64,000 nucleotides of DNA. Origin: Parasedimentitalea denitrificans. Its GTDB lineage: Bacteria; Pseudomonadota; Alphaproteobacteria; Rhodobacterales; Rhodobacteraceae. Of the stretch, positions 44,038-52,766 are shown piece by piece. A model generated the notes under the pieces. That model saw nothing but the letters and a program-made list of their open reading frames with translations, was not told the DNA's origin and made no database searches. The DNA is taken from NCBI RefSeq assembly GCF_011813015.1, contig NZ_QHLQ01000005.1, positions 124,001 through 188,000 of the forward strand. The letters run 5' to 3'. Position 1 is the stretch's first letter. The number at the start of each line of letters is the position of its first letter. Both the position numbers and the translations under genes were made by a program.

Positions 44038-45261
44038 TTACTCGGCGGGTAACTGAGCTTCGACACGGCCCATACGAAGCATGAGCAGGAAAGCTGTTGT
44101 TACCATGGCTAGCACCCCTAGGCTAAGCGGCAGCAATGATCCGTTAAAAAGCAGACCAATGGGAGCCGCCAGAATAGCTGCAATAACAGTTGAGATTGCA
44201 CCGATTACCGAGGCTGCCATTCCGGCGATATGGCCCATTGGCTCCATTGCCATCGCGTTCAGGTTGCCCAGTGTCATGCCAACCATGAAGAAAAGGCTGG
44301 TCTGCCAGGCGACAAATAGACCGAATTGAAAGGTGTCTGGCAGGTTCATGTTGCTGAGAATAAGAACCATAGACGAGAACACGATCTGACCCGCCAAAGA
44401 CCAGGTGACCATTCGGCGCATGCCGACCTTTACCACAACAATTGCATTGATCAGGCTGGCGCTACCGGACAGTAGCGCAACCAGACCAAACCAGAATGGG
44501 AAGCTGTCAGCACGCCCGAAAATGGTGTCGTAAACCGGTTGGACCATCGATAGCATGGTCAAAAGGGAACCCATGCAAAGTGTTTGGACAAAAATGGACA
44601 GTCGCACCGTTGGATGCGCAAACATTTCCTTTGCTGCCATGATAAGGAGTGGCATCTTGAAAGGGCGACGGTTCTCTCTCGCAAGTGTTTCCGGAAGGCG
44701 CAAAGCGGTCCAGATCACGACGGCAATCAGGAAAAGCGCGATCGCGATGAAGATGGCCCGCCAGCCAGCGACAGTAATAATGCCCAGGCCAAGCAAAGGC
44801 GCAAATGCCGGCACCAAGGTGAAAATCATCATGGCAATGGACAGCACACGGGCCATTTCGCGGCCTGAGAAAAGGTCACGAACAATTGCGATCGCCACAA
44901 CCCTAGGGCCTGCAGCGCCAAGGCCCATCGTGACACGTGAGATCAGCAAAATTTCGAGTGACGAGCTGGCCCAGGCAGCTGCGGCGGACAGCACATAAAC
45001 TACAGCGCCGGCCAGGATAACCGGCTTGCGCCCAAAGGCGTCTGACAGCGGACCAGTAAAGAAGGTGCCGATACCAAGCCCGAACATAAACGCAGTTAGG
45101 ATCAGTTGGGCGCGATTGATGTCATTGGGGCTGAGGGCTTCGCCGATTTCAGGCAGTGCCGGCAACATGGCATCGATGGAGAATGCGATTGTGGCAAACA
45201 TCATTGCGATAAGCGCGGTGAGCTCGGCCTTTGACATCTTATGTTGAACTAGATTGGACAT
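44038..45261 (-). CDS. MFS drug-efflux transporter, Bcr/CflA family
   Basis: A 407-residue inner-membrane proton antiporter with 12 hydrophobic segments. AFSIDAMLPALPEIGEAL in the first helix, the GPLSDAFGRKPVILAG loop and RVTMGLGAAGPRVVAIAIVRD (motif C-like region) identify the Bcr/CflA drug-resistance branch, which exports bicyclomycin, chloramphenicol or native metabolites. GAGGTAGGTA before the start is a good ribosome site. It is monocistronic. Confidence 0.88.
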   Translation of the reverse strand: MSNLVQHKMSKAELTALIAMMFATIAFSIDAMLPALPEIGEALSPNDINRAQLILTAFMFGLGIGTFFTGPLSDAFGRKPVILAGAVVYVLSAAAAWASSSLEILLISRVTMGLGAAGPRVVAIAIVRDLFSGREMARVLSIAMMIFTLVPAFAPLLGLGIITVAGWRAIFIAIALFLIAVVIWTALRLPETLARENRRPFKMPLLIMAAKEMFAHPTVRLSIFVQTLCMGSLLTMLSMVQPVYDTIFGRADSFPFWFGLVALLSGSASLINAIVVVKVGMRRMVTWSLAGQIVFSSMVLILSNMNLPDTFQFGLFVAWQTSLFFMVGMTLGNLNAMAMEPMGHIAGMAASVIGAISTVIAAILAAPIGLLFNGSLLPLSLGVLAMVTTAFLLMLRMGRVEAQLPAE

Positions 45262-45402
45262 TACCTACCTCAAGCAGCACAAAAACGTGGACATCCGTTA
45301 TCGGTCCAGTTCGGGGCTTGTTCGGGGGCGCTATCACAAAACATAACAGTCAACCATGACTGTGCCTGCACATATGTCTGTGCATCGATGTAGACTAGGG
45401 AG

Positions 45403-45472
45403 GGGGCGCTGCCCCCTTTTGCTGCCACGACTGGCAGCAATTCACCCCCGGGATATTTTTGGCCAGATGAAA
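45403..45472 (+). repeat. dispersed intergenic repeat with leading hairpins
   Basis: Two hairpins (GGGGGC-GCT-GCCCCC near 45406 and CTGCCA-CGAC-TGGCAG near 45422) precede CACCCCCGGGATATTTTT and GGCCAGATGAA (45443-45470). The latter unit recurs with one base changed at 51948, again just after a GC-rich hairpin. The rest of the gap 45262-45549 shows no gene. Confidence 0.65.
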
Positions 45473-45549
45473 GGGATCATTGTGTATGGGATCCGGGGGC
45501 GAAGTTAGCAGTTGCCGATTTAAGCTGTGTCCGCGACTGCGTGGGTTTG

Positions 45550-46200
45550 TCAGGTCGCATCGGATGTGAGTTGTTCCTGAATTTCGCCAATGACCTTGAG
45601 CCAGAGTTCAGGTGGCTGAGCGCCTGGAACAGCGTGCTTATTGTCGACAATAAATGTCGGCACGGATGTTACACCCATCTGGCGACTGTGTGCATCGCGT
45701 GATTTTACATCTTCAATGTCATTGTCGGTAGCGAGCAGTTTTTGCACAACTGCGGCATCCATTCCGATACTGTCAGCAATATCGCCTAGCACCTCGGCGT
45801 TGCCGATATCGCGTGCATCAACAAAATAAGCCTGAAATAGCGCGTCTACAGCCTCGTTCTGCTTGGCCTCAATCCCAGCCCAATGGATCAGACGGTGGGC
45901 ATCGAGTGTATTTGGCGTGCGCTTCATGGCCTCCAAGTTAATCGTCAGACCGGACTTCTGGGCATGTTCAACGACGGGGGCATAGGCTTTGACTGCCGCC
46001 TCTTTGCCGCCGAATTTGCCCTCGAGATACTCACGACGGTCCATGCCGTCGATCGGCATATCCGGATTTAACTGAAAGGGGTGCCATTCGATAGTGAACG
46101 GGTGGTCCGGCACCTGAGCCAGCGCCTTGTCCAGATTGGTTTTGCCGATGTAGCACCAGGGACAGATCGGGTCGGAGAGGATGTCGAGTTTAATGGTCAT
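45550..46200 (-). CDS. DsbA-family oxidoreductase (FrnE-like)
   Basis: A 216-residue thioredoxin-fold protein of the DsbA/2-hydroxychromene-2-carboxylate isomerase/FrnE group. The N-terminal SDPICPWCYIG has the CxxC site; no signal peptide is present, so it is cytoplasmic, unlike true DsbA. GVTSVPTFIVDNK carries the cis-proline loop. Related proteins act in redox stress or in polyketide-like isomerisations. I start at 46200, which overlaps the end of the upstream acyl-CoA ligase gene by 11 bases, so the two are expressed together. Confidence 0.82.
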   Translation of the reverse strand: MTIKLDILSDPICPWCYIGKTNLDKALAQVPDHPFTIEWHPFQLNPDMPIDGMDRREYLEGKFGGKEAAVKAYAPVVEHAQKSGLTINLEAMKRTPNTLDAHRLIHWAGIEAKQNEAVDALFQAYFVDARDIGNAEVLGDIADSIGMDAAVVQKLLATDNDIEDVKSRDAHSRQMGVTSVPTFIVDNKHAVPGAQPPELWLKVIGEIQEQLTSDAT

Positions 46201-47716
46201 GAGGTGATGAGGCCTTGAAGTATGGGGGCAGGGCGCGTCGGGACAATTTGCCATTGGGGCCGAGCGGCAGGGCGTTTAGATGTATATAGGCGCGGGGTTG
46301 CTTGTAGCGTGCCAGGTGGGTGTTGGCAAAAGCCTGCAGATCTTTGGTGTTCAATTTTTCGGGACCTGTGTAGAATGCCGCAATTATAAAGGTTCCGGGT
46401 TTTACTTCGACAGGTGCGGCGCCGATTTGCGTAATGCAGGGATGTTTTGACATTGCTGCCTCGACCTCTAGTGGTGAAACACGAAAGCCGCCGGCATTCA
46501 TCATGTCATCGTTGCGACCTAGGTATGTGATTTGTCCGTCAGAGGCCAATTTTCCCAAGTCCCCGGTTAAAAACCACTCGCCTTGATATTTGGCAGCTGT
46601 TTCATCAGGGGCATTTAGATATCCAAGCATTAGGCCGGGATCGGACCGATGAATTGCAATTATGCCTGCTTCACCCAGGGGCGCAGGTCCATCGGCACCA
46701 ATTATTGCAATACGACGGCCTACTTGTGGGTGTCCTAAAGTTTCATCATTGGCTGGGTGGGATGGGCTGGACGAGATAAAGGTGGAACATTCCGACATGC
46801 CATAGGCTTCAAACACGTCGGTTCCGGTGGCCTTGCTCCAGGCGTGGCGCAAATCAGAGGATAGCTTTTCACCTGCACTGAGGCCATGACTCAAGTTTGG
46901 TAGATCCAGCGGCTTGTCTTGATGAAGGAGTTTTCGGTAGACGCCCGGAGCGGCCGCGAAAATACTGGCTCGATGTGCGCGCATTAGCTCTGGTAGATCG
47001 TTAAGATCGGTGTCCGGGGACGGGATCAAGGCGGTCGCACCAATTGTCCATGGATCCATCAACCCAGTACCCAGGGTATAGGTCCAATTGAATGCGCCAG
47101 CGTGCAGCAGTCTGTCGTCTGTATGTAGATCGTACCAACCTTTGACCATCATTTGGCGGGCCCAAATTGCCCGGTGAGCATGGGCCACTGTGCGCGGAAT
47201 TCCGCTGGTTCCGGAGGTGTAGACTGCATAGGCTAGGCGGTCTGGATCGCCAAGATTGTATTCACACTGGGGGAGATCGCGCATTGCGATAAGTGAGTCG
47301 GTGGTGATTTGGTTTGGATGGGGTGCACAGGCAACCATAGGGTCGAGGAGGATCGCGGATGGAGAGAGGTCGGCGATTATCTTGGCTGTCTCTTCTGTGG
47401 TAAGCTGAGACGATGTTGGAACCGGTATGAGACCCGCTGCTATTGCACCGAGATAGGCGATTGGGAACTCGACTGTGTTGCCCAACCGCATAAGAACGAT
47501 GTCGCCCGGTTTCAGACCGGATTGCAGTAATCCGGTTCCCGTCCCACGTACGGCGGCCTCTAGCGCGTGGTAGGTCCAAGTTTCCGCAGTTGTCTTGGAA
47601 ACTATGGACAGGGCCAGCTTATCCGGGATTAGCGGCGCGTGGCGCAAAACATGTGCCGCAAGATTGAACGGCGCAGGGCAGGGTTTGAACGGGCCTTGAT
47701 CAAAAATTGACAACAT
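46190..47716 (-). CDS. AMP-dependent acyl-CoA synthetase
   Basis: A 508-residue adenylate-forming ligase that activates a carboxylic acid as acyl-AMP and then acyl-CoA. The A3 P-loop YTSGTSGIPR, FEAYGMSECS (A5), WFLTGDLG (A7), the hinge and A10 lysine region PLGPNGKLSRRAL are all present. The benzoate-CoA ligase-like layout suggests an aromatic or short-chain acid, but the substrate is not readable. The divergent XRE-cupin gene 64 bases away is a natural regulator, and a DsbA-like gene overlaps its end. Confidence 0.85.
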   Translation of the reverse strand: MLSIFDQGPFKPCPAPFNLAAHVLRHAPLIPDKLALSIVSKTTAETWTYHALEAAVRGTGTGLLQSGLKPGDIVLMRLGNTVEFPIAYLGAIAAGLIPVPTSSQLTTEETAKIIADLSPSAILLDPMVACAPHPNQITTDSLIAMRDLPQCEYNLGDPDRLAYAVYTSGTSGIPRTVAHAHRAIWARQMMVKGWYDLHTDDRLLHAGAFNWTYTLGTGLMDPWTIGATALIPSPDTDLNDLPELMRAHRASIFAAAPGVYRKLLHQDKPLDLPNLSHGLSAGEKLSSDLRHAWSKATGTDVFEAYGMSECSTFISSSPSHPANDETLGHPQVGRRIAIIGADGPAPLGEAGIIAIHRSDPGLMLGYLNAPDETAAKYQGEWFLTGDLGKLASDGQITYLGRNDDMMNAGGFRVSPLEVEAAMSKHPCITQIGAAPVEVKPGTFIIAAFYTGPEKLNTKDLQAFANTHLARYKQPRAYIHLNALPLGPNGKLSRRALPPYFKASSPHDH

Positions 47717-47780
47717 AAGGTTTGGCTATCGCGTGCGGTGCTACGTTGCAAGCAGGCGGGGCCGGGACTATAGAGAAGGC

Positions 47781-48404
47781 ATGACAAATAAAGATCCAAA
47801 ATCGTTGATAACCATTGCCCGAAGCACCGGTGATCAGAGTGAAGCTGAACCATTGGATCTGGGTGCGCGTGTGCGTGAATTGCGTAAAGCGCGAGACTGG
47901 ACGCTGGAGCATGCTGCCAACCAGGCAGGATTGGCGCGATCGACGCTGTCGAAGATCGAAAATGGCCAGATGTCACCTACTTATGATGCATTGAAAAAGC
48001 TGGCTGTTGGGTTGCAGATCTCTGTTCCGCAGCTGTTCACTGCGCCAGAACGGGACCAGATCAACGGCCGTTTGACTATTACAAAAACGGGTGAGGGGGC
48101 GGCGCATGCGACCTCTACCTATGAGCATGAGCTGTTGGCCGACAGCCTGTCACGCAAGCAAATGTTACCCTATCGTGCCCGTGTGAGGGCTCGTTCAATG
48201 GACGAGTTTGACGGTTGGGTCCGCCACGACGGAGAAGAATTTCTGTATGTGCTGACCGGTGTCGTGAAGCTATATACCGAGTTTTATGAACCCATAGAAA
48301 TGCGGCGTGGGGATAGTGCATATTACGATGCAGCGATGGGCCATAACGTCATCTCATCAAGTGATGAGGACGCGACGATCCTTTGGGTTACTTCGCTGGC
48401 TTAA
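47781..48404 (+). CDS. XRE-family transcriptional regulator with cupin domain
   Basis: A 207-residue regulator: helix-turn-helix at residues about 28-85 (LGARVRELRKARDWTLEHAANQAGLARSTLSKIENG) and a C-terminal cupin of about 75 residues (HDGEEFLYVLTGVVKLY, MRRGDSAYYDA, GHNVIS) that should bind a small effector. Such PuuR/SutR-like proteins repress a neighbouring catabolic operon until the effector appears. The divergent acyl-CoA ligase is the likely target. Start at 47781 after GAGAAGG. Confidence 0.88.
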   Translation: MTNKDPKSLITIARSTGDQSEAEPLDLGARVRELRKARDWTLEHAANQAGLARSTLSKIENGQMSPTYDALKKLAVGLQISVPQLFTAPERDQINGRLTITKTGEGAAHATSTYEHELLADSLSRKQMLPYRARVRARSMDEFDGWVRHDGEEFLYVLTGVVKLYTEFYEPIEMRRGDSAYYDAAMGHNVISSSDEDATILWVTSLA

Positions 48405-48428
48405 ATTGATTGCCCTCTTATTGGGTGA

Positions 48429-48650
48429 TCAATCGTCAACCTCCTCCAGCAACCCCTCAATGAAGAGGAAGTCTTCGACCTCTTCCCGAGCTTCGGTGAG
48501 GGTCAACTGATGTGTTGTCGCTAGGTGTTTAATAAAGGCCTCACGGTCCTGCAAAAGAGACGGTACCATCTTTTTTTGAAGATAGGGGAACCGGTTCTGC
48601 ATACGTGGCAGGCTTTCGGCTTTGACTTTGGTTGAGGATAAAACAGCCAT
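48429..48650 (-). CDS. small hypothetical protein
   Basis: A 73-residue acidic-tailed protein with a strong ribosome site (AAAGGAG) before ATG 48650. Sequence features: basic and aromatic middle (RMQNRFPYLQKKMVPSLLQ) followed by a helical part ending LFIEGLLEEVDD. No cysteines, signal or membrane segment. I do not recognise the family. It reads toward the XRE regulator gene and stands alone; the 257 bases between it and the next gene show no other frame. Confidence 0.55.
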   Translation of the reverse strand: MAVLSSTKVKAESLPRMQNRFPYLQKKMVPSLLQDREAFIKHLATTHQLTLTEAREEVEDFLFIEGLLEEVDD

Positions 48651-48907
48651 GGCCGCTCCTTTCGCCAGGAAACAACGGGTCAATTGTTAGTTTAGTGTAC
48701 CTAAAAATGCTGGTGAAAGATACTATCCGAAAGTCGAGCAGCCCGAGTGTATGCTCCAAATGGGGATAGTGATTGTAATCCTAATTGGTTGCTGAAATCA
48801 GCTTGCCGTCATTACGAGTTTTCAAGTTGTTGCAAGATGCCCCGTTTCCAAGACGAAAGCGTCATGGAAATGGGTATGTACAATTGAATTGAACACAGCT
48901 TTAGAAC

Positions 48908-50725
48908 CTAGTTGGCTTCATACCACCAAACTGTTGGCATAAACTGAGGCCGGTCACCGTAGATTGGCAAGGTTTCAGGAAAATGCAATTCCTTGGCATG
49001 GGCAATCCGGCTTTTGTCAAACTGCCAAATTGGGATCACATATCGGCCAGATGTGAGCACGCGGTCCAGAGCCCGGACCGCCGAAATGAAATTCTCGGCA
49101 CTGGTGGCATTTAGCATGGCAGGAATGAGAGATTCGACGGCCGGACTATCGACGCCCATCAGATTTCGAGATCCTGTTTGTGTCACACCATCGCGCCCCC
49201 AATACAGGTATTGTTCATTGCCGGGGCTAAGCGACAGGTCACGGCGATAGTGGGTCATGTCAAAGTCGTATTCGTTTTGACGGGACACATACTGGGCGTT
49301 ATCAACTGTTTCGGTGACTGCCTTAATACCAAGGCGCTCTAGCGCACGAGCGTAGATTTCGACGACCGTTTGCATCTCACTGTCGCCCTGGCGCAAAAGG
49401 AATGAGAATTCGAATGGCTCACCCTTTGAATTTTGCAAAACACCATCCTGAATCGTCCATCCTGCCTCACTCAGAAGCTTGGTCGCTGTACGCAGGTTTT
49501 TGCGGTTGCGTTCAGTTCCGTCACTTAGAGGAAGTTCATAGCCTTCCAGTGCACCTGGGAACAGTTGGTCAGCGAAGGGTTCTAGCAGAGTTCTAACCCG
49601 TCCTTCGGCTGGGCCTGACTTCATTCCAAGCGATGAATTTGAGTAATAGGAGGTAATTCGGGGCTGTTTGCCGCCGGTGACCGTGCCATTGATGTATTCA
49701 AAATTGAAGGCATTGATCATGGCTTCGCGTACGCGCCAGTCAGCAAACAGTGGGTTGCGAGTGTTCATGGCTAAGCCAGTGATGCCAGATGGCCGCTGGT
49801 GGGGGATTTCTGATTTGATGACATCGCCGCGCTGAACGGATGGGAAGTTATAGTTGTTGTCCCATTTTCCGGCGTTGTATTCGCGGACGGCAGTTAACTC
49901 ACCCACTTTAAAGGCTTCGAACAATACGGTGGCGTCGCCGAAGAACTCGATCCGCATTTCGTCAAAGTTCTGGGTGCCGCGTCGAAAGGCTATGTCCTTG
50001 CCCCAATAGTTTGGGTTACGATGCAAGCTGACATAACGGCCGGGCTCTGAGGCATCGACGACATAAGCGCCAGTTCCCAAAGGTGCTTCATTGGGGCCAC
50101 TGTCAGCAAAGCTTTTGCCTTCCCACTGTGCTTTTTTCAAAATTGGACGCATTCCGGCGAGTAGTGCCAGCTCGCGGTCTTCGGTGTTAAAGTCAATGCG
50201 CACCTTGAGCGGTCCGGTTTGGGTGATGCTTTCAACTTTGGACCAGAACCCTCGGTAGCGAAGGTGGCCGCTGGTTCCCAGAGTTTCATAGGACCAAATC
50301 ACATCTTCGACGGTTACCGGAGAGCCATCAGAAAATTTTGCCTCTGGTCGCAGGGTGAATTCAACCCAGGAACGGTCGTCTGGTGTTTCGATGGACTCTG
50401 CCAACAGACCATATAATGAGAAAGGCTCATCATAGGACCGTCCCATCAGGCTTTCGTAGCCCCAGAAGCGAAGTTGCCATGGCGCGGTGCCCTTTTGCAC
50501 AAACGGATTCAGGGTATCAAAACCGCCAGTGTTGCCAAAGACCACCTTACCTCCCTTAGGGGCATCAGGATTGGCATAGGGAAGCGAGGCATAGTCCGGT
50601 GGAAGCGCCGGATCACCGTACATTGCAATGCCGTGGGCTGATTCTGCGCCCGCAAAATTAACACTTAGAAGCAGGGTGATACCCGCCAATGTTGAGGTAG
50701 CTACTTTGAAAAACTCTGATCTCAT
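48908..50725 (-). CDS. ABC transporter substrate-binding protein, family 5 (YejA-type)
   Basis: A 605-residue periplasmic binding protein with a signal peptide (cut near residue 27, NFAGAESAHG). The SBP_bac_5 features are clear: YANPDAPKGGKVVFGNTGGFDTLNPF at the start, LRPEAKFSDGSPVTVEDVIWSYETL and PLGTGAYVV. YejA relatives bind oligopeptides and microcin C-like compounds. The permease and ATPase genes (yejBEF) do not accompany it here, so its transporter must lie elsewhere or it is an orphan receptor. Confidence 0.88.
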   Translation of the reverse strand: MRSEFFKVATSTLAGITLLLSVNFAGAESAHGIAMYGDPALPPDYASLPYANPDAPKGGKVVFGNTGGFDTLNPFVQKGTAPWQLRFWGYESLMGRSYDEPFSLYGLLAESIETPDDRSWVEFTLRPEAKFSDGSPVTVEDVIWSYETLGTSGHLRYRGFWSKVESITQTGPLKVRIDFNTEDRELALLAGMRPILKKAQWEGKSFADSGPNEAPLGTGAYVVDASEPGRYVSLHRNPNYWGKDIAFRRGTQNFDEMRIEFFGDATVLFEAFKVGELTAVREYNAGKWDNNYNFPSVQRGDVIKSEIPHQRPSGITGLAMNTRNPLFADWRVREAMINAFNFEYINGTVTGGKQPRITSYYSNSSLGMKSGPAEGRVRTLLEPFADQLFPGALEGYELPLSDGTERNRKNLRTATKLLSEAGWTIQDGVLQNSKGEPFEFSFLLRQGDSEMQTVVEIYARALERLGIKAVTETVDNAQYVSRQNEYDFDMTHYRRDLSLSPGNEQYLYWGRDGVTQTGSRNLMGVDSPAVESLIPAMLNATSAENFISAVRALDRVLTSGRYVIPIWQFDKSRIAHAKELHFPETLPIYGDRPQFMPTVWWYEAN

Positions 50726-50805
50726 TTTGGCAACAATCCCGTCCAGCCCATATTTCCTAGTGTTTTCAACGTACCTTGGCTTTTCCGTGTTTTCAAACTT
50801 TTAGC

Positions 50806-50834
50806 TTGGATAACCTTGGATAATTGAGTATAAC
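50806..50834 (+). promoter_or_regulatory. sigma-70-type promoter of a candidate small RNA
   Basis: TTGGAT (50806-50811) and TATAAC (50829-50834) are separated by exactly 17 bases, in a gap with no plus-strand gene directly after. Transcription would begin near 50841. Confidence 0.5.
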
Positions 50835-50840
50835 AGGGTT

Positions 50841-50916
50841 ACTGCTCGATAGGTTTCTTGCCTGTATGAAACCTGCCTCAATAACTTGACGCCCGCTTCG
50901 CGCGGGCGTTTTTTTT
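50841..50916 (+). ncRNA. candidate small RNA (about 75 nt)
   Basis: The segment lies between a promoter-like pair and a strong terminator. It folds into a 5' hairpin (AGGTTTC, 50851-50857, with GAAACCT, 50868-50874), a short single-stranded linker and the terminator hairpin. No open frame with a ribosome site is inside. Layout fits a trans-acting, Hfq-dependent RNA; hfq is in this window. It does not match a family that I know, and expression is untested. It might instead be an attenuated leader of the 3-hydroxybutyrate dehydrogenase gene 230 bases on. Confidence 0.45.
50889..50916 (+). terminator. strong Rho-independent terminator with no gene before it
   Basis: ACGCCCGC and GCGGGCGT form an 8-pair stem around TTCGC followed by eight T. 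The nearest plus-strand gene upstream ends at 48404, so its transcript must start within the gap. The remaining bases 50917-51146 show only the ribosome site of the next gene. Confidence 0.9.
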
Positions 50917-51146
50917 GGGGACCGAAGGTTAACCTTTTCAGGCTCTCAATCAAAAACGGGTGTTTCAGGATACTGATCTTTGCGAGTTTCCTTCAGATTT
51001 CTCCAGTTTGGAATCCGTTTTTGACCTCACTTTATGGGAAAATCTCAGCAAACTGAGTTTCCATGCGGAACCGACGTTTTCTTTGCAGTTGCAGCATGGC
51101 AAACTGTTCTGAATTTAAAATGACATCAACGAGAGGGAAGAGGCCA

Positions 51147-51920
51147 ATGTCTTTGCAGGGAAAAACCGCAGTTGTGACCGGCTCAAATTCGGGAATCGGA
51201 CTTGGGGTCGTGCGTGAGCTGGCACGGGCGGGAGCAAATGTGGTGCTGAATTCGTTTACTGATAGTGAGCAGGATCATGCCTTGGCCGAAACAATCGCTG
51301 CAGAATTCGGTGTTTCAGCGAGATATATTAAGGCGGATATGTCCGTTGCACAGGAATGTCGGGATCTGATAGCCTCCGCCGGAGCCTGTGATATTCTGGT
51401 GAATAACGCCGGTATTCAGCATGTCTCACCCATTGATGAGTTTCCGCAAGAAAAGTGGGATGCGATCATATCGATCAACCTTAACTCGGTCTTTCATACG
51501 ACCGCAGCAGCGCTGCCCGTGATGCGTGCTGCAGGATGGGGGCGGGTGGTCAATATAGCGTCGGCCCATGGCCTGACGGCTTCACCATTCAAATCGGCCT
51601 ATGTCGCAGCCAAACATGGGGTTGTAGGGATGACTAAAACTGTAGCTCTTGAAACAGCGCAGGAGCCCATCACTTGCAATGCGGTTTGTCCTGGATATGT
51701 GCTGACACCGTTGGTCGAAGCGCAGATCCCTGACACCATGGCTGAATATGATATGGACCGTGAAACAGTGATAAAAGATGTGATGTTGGCACGTCAGCCG
51801 TCGAAGGAGTTTGCGACGGTAGAACAGCTAGGCGGAACGGTCGCATTCTTATGCTCTGATTCAGCGGCGCAGATCACCGGCACCACATTGAGTGTCGATG
51901 GCGGTTGGACTGCGTTGTAG
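51147..51920 (+). CDS. 3-hydroxybutyrate dehydrogenase (SDR family)
   Basis: A 257-residue short-chain dehydrogenase oxidising D-3-hydroxybutyrate to acetoacetate, a step in poly-hydroxybutyrate breakdown. The NAD loop TGSNSGIGLG, NNAGIQ, catalytic Ser in NIASAHG, the YVAAKHG Tyr-Lys pair, and CNAVCPGYVLTPLVE match this enzyme group (IQHVSPIDEFP is typical). I start at ATG 51147 (MSLQGKTAVVTG) after GAGAGGGAAGAGG; the frame upstream to 51063 is not supported. No other polyhydroxybutyrate gene is adjacent. Confidence 0.88.
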   Translation: MSLQGKTAVVTGSNSGIGLGVVRELARAGANVVLNSFTDSEQDHALAETIAAEFGVSARYIKADMSVAQECRDLIASAGACDILVNNAGIQHVSPIDEFPQEKWDAIISINLNSVFHTTAAALPVMRAAGWGRVVNIASAHGLTASPFKSAYVAAKHGVVGMTKTVALETAQEPITCNAVCPGYVLTPLVEAQIPDTMAEYDMDRETVIKDVMLARQPSKEFATVEQLGGTVAFLCSDSAAQITGTTLSVDGGWTAL

Positions 51921-51929
51921 AATAAAGGA

Positions 51930-51976
51930 TGCGGGGGCCAGCCCCCGCACCCCCGGGATATTTGTGGCCAGATGAA
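51930..51976 (+). repeat. hairpin plus dispersed intergenic repeat
   Basis: TGCGGGGG and CCCCCGCA form an 8-pair stem (51930-51949) that may also terminate the dehydrogenase transcript. It is followed by CACCCCCGGGATATTTGT and GGCCAGATGAA, a second copy of the element at 45443 with one base changed in the core. Confidence 0.65.
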
Positions 51977-51996
51977 GCTGTCACAGGTCGTGAGGA

Positions 51997-52686
51997 TCAG
52001 TCAGTCGATGGGTCTTCTGGCTGGGTTGGGTCCTTGCCGTTTGGATAAACAAGACCGGCAGAAATGACGAGTTTGGCGGCGTCCTCAACGCTCATTTCCA
52101 GTTCAATCACGTCTTCTTCTGGTAAGAACAGGAGAAACCCAGAGGTTGGGTTTGGTGTGGTTGGAAGAAATACGCTCATCAATCTTCCGTCAGGATCTAC
52201 CTGTTTGTAGATTTCGCCTTTGGCCGTGGTCGACACAAATCCGATCGCCCAAATCCCCTTGCGGGGGTACTGGATCAAACAGGCTTTTTCAAAACTGCGT
52301 TCTGATTGAGCAAAGACTGTTTCGGAAATCTGCTTGATACCGGAGTAGATGGTGCGAACAACTGGCATCCGCTCGACCAGACTTTCGGCAAAGGAGATCA
52401 TTGATCGGCCCAAAATGCCCTTGGCGATCCAGCCGATGATGATCGTGAACAGCAGAAAGATGATCAGACCGATGCCGCGTAGATTTATGCCGATGTATTG
52501 TTCCGGAAGGATCGTGGCAGGCACCAGCGGCAGAATAACACTATCCACCCAGCCCATAATCGACCAAAGCAGCCAGATCGTCAGACCCACCGGGGCAATG
52601 ACAACAATGCCTGTCAGAAATGACGAGCGAAGTCTGGCAAAGAGGCCTGGGCGCCGGTGTGGTTCTTGGTCAAATGGAGTTGTCAT
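51997..52686 (-). CDS. DUF502 family membrane protein
   Basis: A 229-residue protein with two hydrophobic helices (residues about 22-48 and 70-92) and a C-terminal soluble domain. The sequence ERMPVVRTIYSGIKQISETVF just after the second helix is the DUF502 hallmark, as is the GFLLFLPEEDVIELEMSVEDA segment. The family is widespread in Proteobacteria and plants with no assigned reaction. Its Pro/Asp-rich tail (NGKDPTQPEDPSTD) is likely disordered. It stands alone. Confidence 0.85.
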   Translation of the reverse strand: MTTPFDQEPHRRPGLFARLRSSFLTGIVVIAPVGLTIWLLWSIMGWVDSVILPLVPATILPEQYIGINLRGIGLIIFLLFTIIIGWIAKGILGRSMISFAESLVERMPVVRTIYSGIKQISETVFAQSERSFEKACLIQYPRKGIWAIGFVSTTAKGEIYKQVDPDGRLMSVFLPTTPNPTSGFLLFLPEEDVIELEMSVEDAAKLVISAGLVYPNGKDPTQPEDPSTD

Positions 52687-52766
52687 TTATCTTTTTCGCT
52701 GTTGGTCGGTCGCAACCTAGGTAGTTTCCTAGTCGGCGGCAATGGTCAGTCATCAAACTGTGCTAC

